NCBI GenBank assembly: GCA_963828705.1
Contig: CAWHGA010000038.1
Coordinates: 62,001 to 126,000, forward strand
From: CAWDJT01 sp963828705
GTDB taxonomy: Bacteria > Desulfobacterota > Syntrophobacteria > Syntrophobacterales > Syntrophobacteraceae
Direction of reading: 5' to 3'
DNA length: 64,000 nt
The notes beneath the pieces are model-generated. The model had not been told where the DNA came from. It did not search any database and worked only from the letters and a program-made list of their open reading frames with translations. This document shows, piece by piece, positions 46,605-56,358 of this stretch. Numbering within the stretch: position 1 is the stretch's first letter; every line of letters begins with the position of its first letter. Made by a program: the position numbers and the translations under genes.

Positions 46605-48029
46605 ATGAGCCGACGGGAATTGGTTCTGGTTCTGCTGGGAAGCGTGCTGATCGCCCTGGTCAGCGCACGTCCCTATGCCGGGGGATGGAACGACAGCAGC
46701 CGACTGGCGGTGGTGGAATGCCTGGTTGACTATCGGAGTCTGGCCATCGACCAGTCCATTTTTGTCAATCCAGCCCGTGTCAGCGCTACCCCGATCACAC
46801 CCTACCCACCCGGCGATCAATTACTCACGGCGTTCGGCACCCTGGATAAGGTCCAGATCCAAGGCCGGTACTACTCGGACAAACCCATGGTCCCGGCGGT
46901 GCTGATGGCGGTTGGCTACCAGTTGTTGCAGTGGACCACAGGGTTGCAGGCGCGCACTCGCCCGGACTGGTTTGCCTACGCCATGACCCTGATCTCCTCG
47001 GGGCTGGCCTATGTGGTGGCAGTGCTTTCGATCCATGCCCTGGGCTGCCGTCTGTTGCCCCAGGGCCATCGGGCGCTGGTGGTGACCCTTAGTTTCGGCC
47101 TGGGGACTTCGGCGCTTGCCTACGCCCGCCATGTGAACGGCCACGAATGCCTGCTGGGAATAGCAGCGGCCCTGCTGGTCGGCTTACATGTCCTGCCGCA
47201 ACGGCTCCAGTCAGGCGCCCGGCCCTGGGGTTTGGTGGCGGCCTTGGGGGCGCTTGCGGGATTGGGATACGCGACCGAATATGCCGCCGGGCCTCTCCTG
47301 CTGATCACAGCCGCCCCCCTGGTCGGCTGGCGGCTGCGGGTTCTGGGCGGCAAGGGCTGGGCCACCGCCGCCGTGTTTGTCCTTTCTGCCCTGCCTTTTG
47401 TGGTCCTGCATCACCTGATCAATTTCCACATTGGTGGGACGATCCGCCCGGTCAGCATGGTCCCCGCCTATCTCGCCTGGATCGGTTCGCCCTTCGGCCC
47501 GGCCACGGCTACCGGACACTGGCTCCACCCAAGCCTCGGACATGCGATCCTTTATGCGCTCGAACTGCTGTTCGGCAAGAAGGGGTTTCTCCTGCATCAA
47601 CCGGTTCTCATCCTGGCTCTGGTGGCAGCGGTCTCGCTCCTGGTCCGGGAACGGTCGCGCCTGGGGCAATGGCCCGAAGTATTTTTTTGTCTGATCTGGA
47701 GCGGTGCCACCTGGTTGGCCTATTCGTGGGGTTCCAACAACCAGGCGGGAATCTGCGCCACCATTCGCTGGTTCGTACCGCTGCTTGTTCCCGGCTACTA
47801 CCTGATGCTGGTGGCATTGCACCATCGGCCCACCATTTACCGTCAGTTTCTGGTGCTGGCGGCGGGTGGGCTGGTCCTGTCCGTCCTGATGTGGTGGTAT
47901 GGACCCTGGATGTCGCACATGGTGCCGGGATTCTGGTTTATTGTGGCGGGGACCGGTCTGGGCTGGGGGCAGGTGGTGTTCAAGGGTCTGGTTGCAGGGG
48001 TTTCTGAGGTTTTGGAAAGGCGTAGATGA
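46605..48029 (+). CDS. Polytopic membrane protein, glycosyltransferase-like
   Basis: 474 residues with about ten hydrophobic segments (VLVLLGSVLIALVSA; AYAMTLISSGLAYVVAVLSI; VFVLSALPFVVLHHLI). The first loop, WNDSSRLAVVECLVDYRSLA and RYYSDKPMVPAVLMAVGY, resembles the extracytoplasmic acidic loop of GT39/ArnT-like polyprenyl-phosphate-sugar transferases that reads NDxxRLAL..D...YYSDKxPG. Function is inferred only at that level. It ends in a 50-bp tail-to-tail overlap with the next gene, also a predicted glycosyltransferase. Confidence 0.55.
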   Translation: MSRRELVLVLLGSVLIALVSARPYAGGWNDSSRLAVVECLVDYRSLAIDQSIFVNPARVSATPITPYPPGDQLLTAFGTLDKVQIQGRYYSDKPMVPAVLMAVGYQLLQWTTGLQARTRPDWFAYAMTLISSGLAYVVAVLSIHALGCRLLPQGHRALVVTLSFGLGTSALAYARHVNGHECLLGIAAALLVGLHVLPQRLQSGARPWGLVAALGALAGLGYATEYAAGPLLLITAAPLVGWRLRVLGGKGWATAAVFVLSALPFVVLHHLINFHIGGTIRPVSMVPAYLAWIGSPFGPATATGHWLHPSLGHAILYALELLFGKKGFLLHQPVLILALVAAVSLLVRERSRLGQWPEVFFCLIWSGATWLAYSWGSNNQAGICATIRWFVPLLVPGYYLMLVALHHRPTIYRQFLVLAAGGLVLSVLMWWYGPWMSHMVPGFWFIVAGTGLGWGQVVFKGLVAGVSEVLERRR

Positions 48030-49836
48030 AATGGGTCATGGTGCGTCCCACGGGTTGCTGTGAGCGGAGGATCGCTGCCGTACGCTGAAGCGGTGGATAG
48101 TTGGAGCTGCCATAAAGGAACGTGGTTCCTACGGCCAGGTACCCGGTTTCCAGCACCGCAGCGATGTCTTCAGCGCTGGCCACCTGCTTCAGATGCAGGG
48201 GTACGAAATGAAACGGCGGCTGTTGCTGCGCCGGGTCGAGCCCAAAGTGCCAGAGATCCAGGGCGACCAGGCCATGATCCAGGCGCCACCGGTCCAGCTC
48301 CTTCAAACCTTGCCCCCAGTCGTAATTGGAATCACTCAAGCGCAGATATCCCTTAGAAGTGCCCCCCCACAGTTCATTGGTGTAGCACAATCCATGCGGC
48401 CAAACCCGCACGGCTGCTTGAGCGGCCCAGCCCACCCCAATAACGATGCCGGCCACCACCACTCGACGCTTCCAACCCGCCAGCGACTGGCCGGTTTCGG
48501 CCAGGGCCGCGGCCAACCCCACCACCAACAGGGCCACTGCCGGCAAGATCAGACGGATGCCGATCTGGACCCGATAAGTGACGCTGAAGGCCAGGAGCGC
48601 CAGAGCGCAGGCGATCACCCAGTTCCCCAGGCTCTTGGGACGAAAAGCCAGCATCATCAGCGGGGCCAGCAATAGGGTCAAGGTCAGCTTGATCGTGAGC
48701 AGCACCGGGAAGTAGTACCAGACGGCCCGGGGGTAAACCTGGCCCAGGAGGAACACGCCGTGTCCGCGGACATTGTGTTTGACCTGCTGCACCAGGCCTT
48801 CGCCGGCATTGGTGAAGATCCGGAGATGGTGGGAAAGCCATTGCATAGTCCGCGCCCAGCCACTGTTTCCCAGGGTATCGGCCCAGGCGACGAAGGAAGC
48901 TTCAGGCTGAGCGTCGGTCCTCACATAGACGAAGGCGATCACCAGCGCGACCACGATGATCTGGACCATATCTCGCCAGAATGGTTGCATCGACTGCCGC
49001 AGAGCACCCACCCGCTGCCGCCAGCCAAGGGAGAGTCCGGACAAATGGGGGAGCGGCATCTTTTCGTCGTGGGAGGCGGGGCCGGCAATGTCAGCATCGG
49101 GGCCGGAAGGGAGGGGTGGATATGGCCGCTCGGTTGCCGGCGCCGGCTTCCGAAGCAAACGAACCAGTTCCATGGTCAGTAAACACAGCGGGGCAAACAC
49201 CAATGCCGATGCCTTGCTGAGAATCGCCAAGCCGTAACATAGCCCGGGAAGTGCGACCCGCTTGCCCCACGGTTGCTCCCGACCCTGGTCGAAATGATAG
49301 ACAAGGGCCAGGATGCAGGCAGAAACCGCCACATCCGTGGTCGCGAGGGCAGAATGGGCCAGAATGGAAGGCTCCGTGGCCAACAGGACGGCTGCCAGCC
49401 GGCCCCCCCATATTCCCGCCAACCGCCTTCCCAGAAGCCATCCATAAACGATCAGCAGCCAGCAGAAGACCAGGGTCCCCAGCCGTGCCCAGGGTAACAG
49501 CAAGGCTAGATCGCCCAGCCGGATAGGGTTGCTGCGCTGGTCGCTGGCAACGTTGAAGGGAGTTCCACGCCACTTTTCCCAGACATAGAGCGGCAGGCTG
49601 ATGATATCCACCGGCAGCGGCATGGTGCCTTGACGCATCAGCAGTTTGTAGCTGCCGGAACGCCACCCTTCCAGACCGTTGCTGACATAATTGGGTTCAT
49701 CAAAGGTGGCACTCAGGCGGGACGATGCCGTGACGCACCAGAGCGTGGCCAGCAACAAACAGAGCACCAGCCAGGCCCAGTCGAGCCAAGGCCGAGGCGC
49801 AGCTGGCGAGGTCGTCCCGATTTCTTCTTTCACCAT
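47980..49836 (-). CDS. GT39/PMT-type membrane glycosyltransferase-like protein
   Basis: 618 residues. TM1 (WLVLCLLLATLWCVTASS) is followed by the acidic loop SATFDEPNYVSNGLEGWRSG, in which the Asp-Glu pair corresponds to the catalytic DE of protein O-mannosyltransferase-type enzymes. VLLATEPSILAHSALATTDV and YHFDQ..GLCYGLAILSKASAL are typical of the same family. About ten membrane helices and a C-terminal soluble part (SDSNYDWGQGLKELDRW). It should transfer a sugar from a polyprenyl carrier at the periplasmic face; the acceptor is unknown. It lies 38 bp after the sirtuin gene, likely in one transcript. Confidence 0.75.
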   Translation of the reverse strand: MVKEEIGTTSPAAPRPWLDWAWLVLCLLLATLWCVTASSRLSATFDEPNYVSNGLEGWRSGSYKLLMRQGTMPLPVDIISLPLYVWEKWRGTPFNVASDQRSNPIRLGDLALLLPWARLGTLVFCWLLIVYGWLLGRRLAGIWGGRLAAVLLATEPSILAHSALATTDVAVSACILALVYHFDQGREQPWGKRVALPGLCYGLAILSKASALVFAPLCLLTMELVRLLRKPAPATERPYPPLPSGPDADIAGPASHDEKMPLPHLSGLSLGWRQRVGALRQSMQPFWRDMVQIIVVALVIAFVYVRTDAQPEASFVAWADTLGNSGWARTMQWLSHHLRIFTNAGEGLVQQVKHNVRGHGVFLLGQVYPRAVWYYFPVLLTIKLTLTLLLAPLMMLAFRPKSLGNWVIACALALLAFSVTYRVQIGIRLILPAVALLVVGLAAALAETGQSLAGWKRRVVVAGIVIGVGWAAQAAVRVWPHGLCYTNELWGGTSKGYLRLSDSNYDWGQGLKELDRWRLDHGLVALDLWHFGLDPAQQQPPFHFVPLHLKQVASAEDIAAVLETGYLAVGTTFLYGSSNYPPLQRTAAILRSQQPVGRTMTHFIYAFPKPQKPLQPDP

Positions 49837-49874
49837 TTTCTCCCAGACATGCGCAGGCAGGTCGATGTTGCTCG

Positions 49875-50624
49875 CTACAGAGCGTTCAGAAGCTTAGGCA
49901 GGATTTCCCCGGCCTTGCCCAACAGGGACATATTGAGGAGTTCGCTGTTGGGGGTGGGTTCCAAATTGATCTCAGCCACATAGGCGCCGCGGCGGCGGGC
50001 GTGGAGGCCCATGGAAGCGGCCGGTTGCACCAGGGCGGAAGTCCCCACCACCAGCATCACCTGGCATTCACCCAAGGCCTGGTAGGTTTGTTCGAGGATG
50101 TCGGCGTCCAGCATCTCGCCGAACCACACCACGTTCGGCCGGAGCAAGCCGCCGCAAGCTGCACAGCTGGGCAGTTTGGGCAGCGGCACCCGGCGGTCTT
50201 CGCTCACCTGCCGGCACTGTGTGCAGCGCACCCACCAGATGTTGCCGTGCAACTCCACCACCCTTAGGCTGCCGGCCTTCTGATGGAGGCCATCGATGTT
50301 TTGGGTGATCAGGGTGACTTGCGGCAACCGTCGCTCCAGTTCCACCAAGGCCCGATGGGCGGGATTAGGGCCGAGAGGGGCCAGCAGCTCCCGGCGCCAG
50401 CCGTAGAACTCCCATACCAGGCCCGGATCACGCTTAAAGGCTTCCGGTGTGGCCAGGTCCACAGCTTGATGTTGGCGCCACAAACCATCGGCTCCGCGAA
50501 AGGTGGGAACCCCCGATTCGGCGGAAACCCCAGCACCGGTGAGCACCACCACGCGCTCCGCTCGTTGCAGCTGTTCGGCCAGAGATGGTATGCCTTGTGT
50601 GAATCCTTCGGTTGTCTGGTTCAT
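49875..50624 (-). CDS. cobB: Sir2-family NAD-dependent protein deacylase (CobB type)
   Basis: 249 residues. Motifs: VVVLTGAGVSAESGVPTFRG, TQNIDGLHQKAGS, catalytic His in VVELHGNIWW, zinc cysteines CTQC and CAAC, and VGTSALVQPAASM. EFYGWRREL provides the Tyr-x-x-Arg pair of class III sirtuins that read succinyl- or malonyl-lysine, so desuccinylation as well as deacetylation is plausible. It reverses lysine acylation using NAD. Start at ATG 50624. An AcuC-like deacetylase is encoded 4.5 kb to the right. Confidence 0.92.
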   Translation of the reverse strand: MNQTTEGFTQGIPSLAEQLQRAERVVVLTGAGVSAESGVPTFRGADGLWRQHQAVDLATPEAFKRDPGLVWEFYGWRRELLAPLGPNPAHRALVELERRLPQVTLITQNIDGLHQKAGSLRVVELHGNIWWVRCTQCRQVSEDRRVPLPKLPSCAACGGLLRPNVVWFGEMLDADILEQTYQALGECQVMLVVGTSALVQPAASMGLHARRRGAYVAEINLEPTPNSELLNMSLLGKAGEILPKLLNAL

Positions 50625-50721
50625 GACGGTCCTGTGGCCTCCATAAGACCTGCAAATCGCAACGCGTGAGCGCGTAGAGCCAACCCGATGCCCGGTTTGC
50701 AAATTCTCGCGCCTTTACGTC

Positions 50722-51504
50722 CTAAAGTTGCCCTTCGCTTTCCAACTGCCGGAAGATATCCTGAAGGTCTAGCCCCACCTGGCGGAACCCTTCCAGCCCG
50801 TAGACCATGTTGGCTTCGATGACGAAGTAACACTCTTTGACGCGAGCGATGTCCAGCCCCACCTCATCAAAGCGACAGCGGCTGACCACTTCGGTGGCGA
50901 ATCGCAGCGCCTCAGCCGGGATGTTGTCATAGGAGATGCTGGCGCCCTGGGAGATATTGTTGCGAAACTCCCCTGGAGCAGCTATGCGCCAGTAGGCATG
51001 GACCACCCGCCCGGCGATGAGCACCACTCGCAGGTCGCGATCCAGCGGGAGATATTCCTGGATGTAAGCCGGCCGGTGGTTCTCTAAGTATTGGTCAAGT
51101 TCCTGGTGCGACCGGACCAACCACACGTGCTGCCCCTTGGACGATCCCAACGGTTTCTTGGCCACGAAGGGATAGGAGAAATCCGCCAGAATCCGCTTGG
51201 CCCGATTTCGTCCATAGTAGAGGCGGGTCACCGGATGGGGGATCTCGAGCAGTTGAAACAGCTCAGTCTGACGGATCTTGTTGCCCATGAACCCGTAGTA
51301 GTTGCGTGGGAAAATTTGTTTCCCCAGCGAACGAAACAACTGTTCATAGAGCCGACTGGGGTAATAGATCTTGTTCGCTTCCCGGATCAGGTTCTGTTCT
51401 TCAGGGGAGTAGTCCTGCCAGTTGGTTTTGACCCCTAGACAGCGAACCGAAGCGCAGTCGCGCAGCCGCTTTCCCAATGCCAGCAGAGTTTTCGGCGGTG
51501 TCAT
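50722..51504 (-). CDS. RimK-like ATP-grasp protein
   Basis: 260 residues. FVAKKPLGSSKGQHVWLV and YIQEYLPLDRDLRVVLIAGR are ATP-grasp nucleotide-binding elements, and FDEVGLDIARVKECYFVIEA carries the Mg-binding Asp/Glu. The N-terminal part (YSPEEQNLIREANKIYYPS, FMGNKIRQTELFQLL) is a preATP-grasp domain. Such enzymes ligate a carboxylate to an amine; the substrate here is unknown. Start codon shares a base with the alanine dehydrogenase stop (TGATG), so translation is coupled to amino-acid metabolism genes. Confidence 0.75.
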   Translation of the reverse strand: MTPPKTLLALGKRLRDCASVRCLGVKTNWQDYSPEEQNLIREANKIYYPSRLYEQLFRSLGKQIFPRNYYGFMGNKIRQTELFQLLEIPHPVTRLYYGRNRAKRILADFSYPFVAKKPLGSSKGQHVWLVRSHQELDQYLENHRPAYIQEYLPLDRDLRVVLIAGRVVHAYWRIAAPGEFRNNISQGASISYDNIPAEALRFATEVVSRCRFDEVGLDIARVKECYFVIEANMVYGLEGFRQVGLDLQDIFRQLESEGQL

Positions 51505-52620
51505 CAGCGCAGCAATTCTTCCAGAGGTCGGTATGGGTAACCCAAGTCCTTGGCCACGGCCGAATGGGTCACGTGTCCGGCGCAGGTGTTGACCCCGAGC
51601 GCCAGAGCCGGATTGTGCATGACGGCCGTTTCAAAGCCGCGGTCGGCCAGTTCCAGCCCATAGCGCAAAGTCACGTTGGTGAGCGCGAAGGTGCTGGTTC
51701 GCGACACCGATCCCGGCATGTTAGCCACACAATAGTGCACCACCCCGTCCACCAGATAGGTTGGATTGTCGTAGGTGGTGGGAGTGCAGGTTTCGCAGCA
51801 GCCGCCCTGGTCGACGGAGACATCGACAATAACGCTTCCCGGCTTCATCCGTGAGACCAGTTCGCGGGTAACCAGTTTGGGGGTCTTGCCACCCGGCACC
51901 AGCACGGCACCGACCACCAGGTGGGATTGGGTGACGGCTTCGGCGATGTGATCGGGATGGGACATGAGGGTGGTGATGCCGTTGCCGAAGATGTCATCCA
52001 GATAGACCAGACGGCGCGGGTTATTGTCGATGACGGTGACGTTGGCCCCCATCCCCAGGGCGATCTTGGCGGCGTTGGTGCCGACCACACCGCCGCCGAT
52101 GATGGTGACCCGACCGCGGCTCACCCCCGGCACCCCGCCCAGCAGCACTCCGCGGCCGCCAGCCGGCTTTTCCAGGTAATGAGCCCCGACCTGAATGGCC
52201 ATCCTCCCGGCAATCTCGCTCATGGGGGTCAGCAGCGGCAGTGCCCCATCCTGTTCCTGGATGGTCTCATAGGCCACTCCAGTGACCTGTTTTTCCAACA
52301 GCACCCGGGTCAGTTCGGGGGCCGGGGCCAGATGCAAGATAGGTAAACAGCATCAGGCCGGGCCGCAGATAGTCGTATTCGGTGGGGAGCGGTTCCTTCA
52401 CCTTGACCACCATCTCGGCTCGTCCGAACACGTCGCTGGCACTGGCCAGAATCTGGGCGCCGGCCAACCGGTACTCGTCGTCGGCAATCCCGGCACCGAT
52501 CCCCGCCCCCTGCTCCACCAGCACCTGATGGCCGTGAGCGACAAACGCCCGCACCCCGGCCGGCACCATGGCCACCCGGTATTCATGACTCTTGATTTCC
52601 TTGGGAACGCCTACAATCAT
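51504..52620 (-). pseudogene. ald: Alanine dehydrogenase, one frameshift as read
   Basis: After removing one base the product is 371 residues, the family's standard length. MIVGVPKEIKSHEYRVAMVP, HQVLVEQGAGIGAGIADDEY, then VTIIGGGVVGTNAAKIALGM (NAD-binding) and IVDVSVDQGGCCETCTPTTY. The break is near 52338: LFTYL joins HLAPAPELTRVLLEKQVTGV when one T of CTTG is dropped. The enzyme interconverts alanine and pyruvate plus ammonia with NADH. GGAGGGATCACC precedes ATG 52620. A coupled ATP-grasp gene follows. Confidence 0.9.
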
Positions 52621-52703
52621 GGTGATCCCTCCAGTTGGGAAAGAAGGTTGATGCGTAGCTAAAGGCTGTAACCCCTGCGAAAACCGGGGTCTAGAGCTCC
52701 GGT

Positions 52704-53393
52704 TCACTTGGTGGCTGCCGACAGCACCTGCATGGCAAGCGTCGGGTTGTCGGTAAAGATCCCGTCGGCTCCGGCAGCAGCCAGCTTGAGCATCTCCTGC
52801 GCGTCATTGACAGTGTACACGTACACTCGCACATTGTGCCGCTGGAGACGCTGGATCGAATCCATCTGCAGACCGCGACGGCTGATGCTGACAAACTGCC
52901 AACGGTGGTCGGCCAGCCCATTCCAAATGGCGGCGGACAAGGCGCTGGCCACTGGTCCCAGAGGCACCTGCAGGCCGTGGCTACGAAATGCAGTCAACTC
53001 CTCCAGATGTTGCGACGAGACCAGCAGTGGGCCACGGTAGTCCTGGGCGGCGAGAAATGCCAGCAGTGCCCGGGCACTGCCCCGCGCTTTCAGTTCCAGA
53101 TTGATGGGGACGCGACCGTCGATCAGTTCCAGCAGTTCGGTCAAGCTCAGCAATCCATCGCCGTTGGCGTAACGCAAGGTCCGGAGCCGGACCAGCGGCT
53201 CCCGGGCAATCACCAGACGGGTCCCCATCAGCCGTTTGGTGTCGGCATCATGGTGGACCACCAGTTGACCGTCCAGAGTCAATTGCAGATCGGTTTCCAC
53301 CATATGAGCGCCACTGCGCAGTGCAGCGACAAACGCCGTATGCGTGTTCTCCACGGTTTCTGCTGGTGCTCCCCGGTGGGCAATGATCAGCAT
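52704..53393 (-). CDS. Glycerophosphodiester phosphodiesterase (GDPD/UgpQ type)
   Basis: 229 residues. LIIAHRGAPAETVENTHTAF, MVETDLQLTLDGQLVVHHDA and NLELKARGSARAL give the catalytic His pair and metal-binding acidic residues, and FTDNPTLAMQVL is the typical end. No signal peptide, so a cytosolic UgpQ-like enzyme that splits glycerophosphodiesters to glycerol 3-phosphate. It is the first gene of the row GDPD - ald - ATP-grasp - sirtuin - glycosyltransferase, 83 bp before ald. Confidence 0.9.
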   Translation of the reverse strand: MLIIAHRGAPAETVENTHTAFVAALRSGAHMVETDLQLTLDGQLVVHHDADTKRLMGTRLVIAREPLVRLRTLRYANGDGLLSLTELLELIDGRVPINLELKARGSARALLAFLAAQDYRGPLLVSSQHLEELTAFRSHGLQVPLGPVASALSAAIWNGLADHRWQFVSISRRGLQMDSIQRLQRHNVRVYVYTVNDAQEMLKLAAAGADGIFTDNPTLAMQVLSAATK

Positions 53394-53631
53394 GATGCGG
53401 TTCGAATTTTCACACCCCCAGCCCTGGCATCCCCCGTCAAGGGGGAGGAGCTTAAGTCAACAGCATTGCGCACAAAGGCACTCAGGACTTTCCGGATGGA
53501 AACCAGTTGAACAGAGTTTCCAAGCTTTTGATCGACAATATCAGGATACCAGTATCAGGATACCGGTTGCACTGAGAGGCAAAATCTACGACAAACAACA
53601 GTAAAAGGAAAGAGAAGGGAGGTTCGTGCTT

Positions 53632-54213
53632 ATGATTCTGGCAATCTATGGAAGTCCGCGGCGGCATGGGAATTCAGCCCGGCTGCTGGATGAGGCCGTG
53701 CTTGGCGCCCAGTCCGAAGGGGCGACCGTCGAAAAGATCGTGCTCCGCGACTTGAAGATGTCACCCTGTCTGGAAATCTACGGCTGCAAAAAGGACGGGC
53801 GCTGCGTCATTCAGGACGATTTTCAAGCCGTGCGTGAACAACTCCTGGCCAGCAAGGGTTTGATGCTGGCTTCCCCGATCTTTTTCTACACGGTGAGCGC
53901 CCACACCAAGATTCTGATGGACCGTTGCCAGTCGCTCTGGGTCAAGAAATACTGGGTCGAACAGGTGGACCGGCACGAGCGGCCGCTCACCCGCAAGGGG
54001 CTGTTCCTGTCGGTGGGCGCGACTCGCGGCAAGAAACTCTTTGACGGCACCCTGCTGACGGTCAAGTACTTCTTCGATGTGCTCGATGCGGAACTGTGGC
54101 GGAGTGTTCTCTATCGTGGCCTGGATCTGGAAGGCGACGTCCTGCAACATCCCGAATACCTGGTGGAAGCCCGTGAAGCGGGAAGGGACCTGGCGAGAGC
54201 GGTGGCGGATTGA
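53632..54213 (+). CDS. NADPH-dependent FMN reductase / iron-sulfur flavoprotein-like
   Basis: 193 residues, flavodoxin-like. ILAIYGSPRRHGNSARLLDE binds the FMN phosphate. CLEIYGCKKDGRCVIQDDF has the compact cysteine motif of iron-sulfur flavoproteins, and LMLASPIFFYTVSAHTKILM is the second flavin loop. The C-terminal half lacks a second domain. It should reduce a quinone, flavin or azo-type acceptor. GGGAGG lies about ten bases before ATG 53632. Direct repeats TATCAGGATACC occur twice at about 53538-53564 just upstream. Confidence 0.8.
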   Translation: MILAIYGSPRRHGNSARLLDEAVLGAQSEGATVEKIVLRDLKMSPCLEIYGCKKDGRCVIQDDFQAVREQLLASKGLMLASPIFFYTVSAHTKILMDRCQSLWVKKYWVEQVDRHERPLTRKGLFLSVGATRGKKLFDGTLLTVKYFFDVLDAELWRSVLYRGLDLEGDVLQHPEYLVEAREAGRDLARAVAD

Positions 54214-54413
54214 TTGGGGCCATGCACCCCAAACCGGTGCACGCGGAGAACCCAAGCACGATGAGTACAAACCCTGCCTAGATTCCGCCTTCGCCCATAG
54301 GCGGCGATTCAACAGTCCTTGGCACCACGAGGCGACACGGAGAGCACGAAGCAATGAGGCAGGATAAGGAGTGACGTTGACGACTTGCCGATATATGCGG
54401 CTCACTCGAACCC

Positions 54414-55091
54414 TCAATCCTTCTTGGGCAGACGTTCCAGATACCAATCCATGGGGTTGAGCAACTGGAACCCGAGTTTTTCCAGTTTGCGCTTCACATG
54501 GGCGACGTTGCTCGACAGCAGATAGGGGAAAACCGCTCGTTTGCCTTCCTGCCAAGTTCTTGCCACCAGGATGCTGCCAAAGGGGATGCGTTCCTCGCTG
54601 ATGGCGTCCACGATCCGTTTCATTGTGCCCAGCTTGTCTTCGGCCAGGATGCACAGCAGTGTCCCTGGTTCATGGATTCCCAGCACATTGATGAAAGCGC
54701 GCATCAGATCGCGAATGGAAATGATGCCCTTCAGTTTGTTGTGCTGATCCACTACCGGGAAGGCCCCAACCGGGACCTTTTCCATGAGTAGTAAAGCGTC
54801 TTCCAGAGTGTTGGTGGGAGACACCGTATACACATTCCTGCTCATGATGTCTTTGATCTTGCGCTGGGCCAGGCGTTCATTGTCTCGCAGGGTTTCCTGG
54901 TCATCCAAAAAGGCCGACGGCAGAGCTCGCAGGATGTCGCGATCGGTGACAATACCGATAAGAGTATTGTCTTGGTCGACCACTGGAAGATGATGGATGC
55001 GATGCTTATTCATAAGTATTTTTGCTTCCAGAATACCGGCATCCTGATCGACACTAATAACATCCCTGGTCATAGACGCGTCAATGAACAT
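54414..55091 (-). CDS. AcuB-like CBS-domain protein with ACT-like C-terminus
   Basis: 225 residues. Two CBS motifs (MTRDVISVDQDAGILEAKIL, HRIHHLPVVDQDNTLIGIVT; IMSRNVYTVSPTNTLEDALL, VGAFPVVDQHNKLKGIISIR) form a Bateman module that binds an adenine nucleotide. The last 80 residues (TLLCILAEDKLGTMKRIVDA) fit an ACT-type fold, as in AcuB. It lies 32 bp after an AcuC-like gene, the same pairing as in Bacillus acu, where acetyl-CoA synthetase activity is controlled by deacetylation. GGAGG before ATG 55091. Confidence 0.8.
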   Translation of the reverse strand: MFIDASMTRDVISVDQDAGILEAKILMNKHRIHHLPVVDQDNTLIGIVTDRDILRALPSAFLDDQETLRDNERLAQRKIKDIMSRNVYTVSPTNTLEDALLLMEKVPVGAFPVVDQHNKLKGIISIRDLMRAFINVLGIHEPGTLLCILAEDKLGTMKRIVDAISEERIPFGSILVARTWQEGKRAVFPYLLSSNVAHVKRKLEKLGFQLLNPMDWYLERLPKKD

Positions 55092-55123
55092 AAATATCCT
55101 CCAGTGTGTATCAAGCTTTAGTT

Positions 55124-56086
55124 TCAGCCATCCACAGGTATTCCCAGCAAAATCTTGATATGATTACAGACAAGCTCCGGTAGCCGTTCGATGCAATAGC
55201 CACCTTCAAGGATGGAAATAATCCGGCCCTTGCAGTGTTTGTCCGATATCTCCATCAGCTTCCGCATGATCCAGGAAAAGCCTTGGGTGGATAGATTGAT
55301 GTAGGACATGTCATCGTCCACATGGGCATCAAAGCCGGCCGATACCAGGATCACTTCCGGTCTGAAGTCATCAAAAGCCGGAACCAGATCCCGTTGCAGG
55401 ATCTCCTGGTATTCCTTGTCCCCCTGACCGGGTAGCACGGGTGAATTGAGGGTATAGCCATGGCCGGTGTCCGAGCCTCTTTCAAATTCCCGTCCACTGC
55501 CGGGGTAGGAAAAGGATGGATGTTCATGGATGGAGTAAAAGTAGACGGTCGGGTCGCTTTCAAAGATCGCCTGGGTGCCGTTGCCGTGGTGGACATCGAA
55601 ATCCACGATGCCGACCCGCTGGATGCCCCACTGAGTCTGCAGATACCGGGCGGCAATGGCGACATTGTTGAAATAGCAGAAGCCCATGGCTTTGTTGGGT
55701 TCGGCGTGGTGCCCCGGAGGTCTGACCGCGCAGAAGGCATTGTCAAGTTTCCCTTCCATGAGCAGCTGTACCGCCTGGAGGATCCCGCCCACCGCCAGCA
55801 AGGCCGTATCAAAGGTTTCGCCGCACGTCTGATTGTCGGGATGGCCGTATTCGCCGTAGCCGCACAAACAGGCTTCCTCGAAACGCCGGATGTGGCCTTC
55901 GGTGTGGACGCTCCGGACCCATTTTTCATCCACGCGCCGCGCCGGGATCAGGGTCAGTTTGGGCAGCAGCCCGGCCGCCTCGATTCCGGCATAGATCGCC
56001 TTGAGGCGTTCCGGGGCTTCGGGATGGCCAGGGCCGGTGTCATGCAGCAGAAATCTTTCATCGAATACCAAACCTGTTCGTTTCAT
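55124..56086 (-). CDS. AcuC-like histone-deacetylase-family protein
   Basis: 320 residues. GLVFDERFLLHDTGPGHPEA, CAVRPPGHHAEPNKAMGFCY (HH active site), VGIVDFDVHHGNGTQAIFES (zinc Asp and His) and VSAGFDAHVDDDM (second zinc Asp) are all present, as is GGY near the end. The enzyme removes acetyl from lysine or acts on polyamines; in Bacillus AcuC deacetylates acetyl-CoA synthetase. Polyamine deacetylation is an alternative, since carboxynorspermidine genes are also in the window. Forms an operon with the AcuB-like gene. Confidence 0.9.
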   Translation of the reverse strand: MKRTGLVFDERFLLHDTGPGHPEAPERLKAIYAGIEAAGLLPKLTLIPARRVDEKWVRSVHTEGHIRRFEEACLCGYGEYGHPDNQTCGETFDTALLAVGGILQAVQLLMEGKLDNAFCAVRPPGHHAEPNKAMGFCYFNNVAIAARYLQTQWGIQRVGIVDFDVHHGNGTQAIFESDPTVYFYSIHEHPSFSYPGSGREFERGSDTGHGYTLNSPVLPGQGDKEYQEILQRDLVPAFDDFRPEVILVSAGFDAHVDDDMSYINLSTQGFSWIMRKLMEISDKHCKGRIISILEGGYCIERLPELVCNHIKILLGIPVDG

Positions 56087-56358
56087 ACCTGTACCTTGTG
56101 AATCCGGATCCCGATCTGGGGTCAGAAGGTTGGATGAGCCGTGTCGACAGGGAAGCGTACCAGTGGGTGCTGGCGGTTGGCAAAGGCGTGGCCGAGCCGG
56201 GGATGCAGCCGAAAACAGCCGTATGCAATGGGGTAGGGAAGGGGATCATGGTCTCATCGCCGGATTAGGATTCCCAGGAAGAGTGTGGCCGCCACATCCA
56301 GAGCCCTGTGTAGCATGGTTTGGCTTGGAGGTGTCCTATTTTTTATCGGGGGTTGGGT

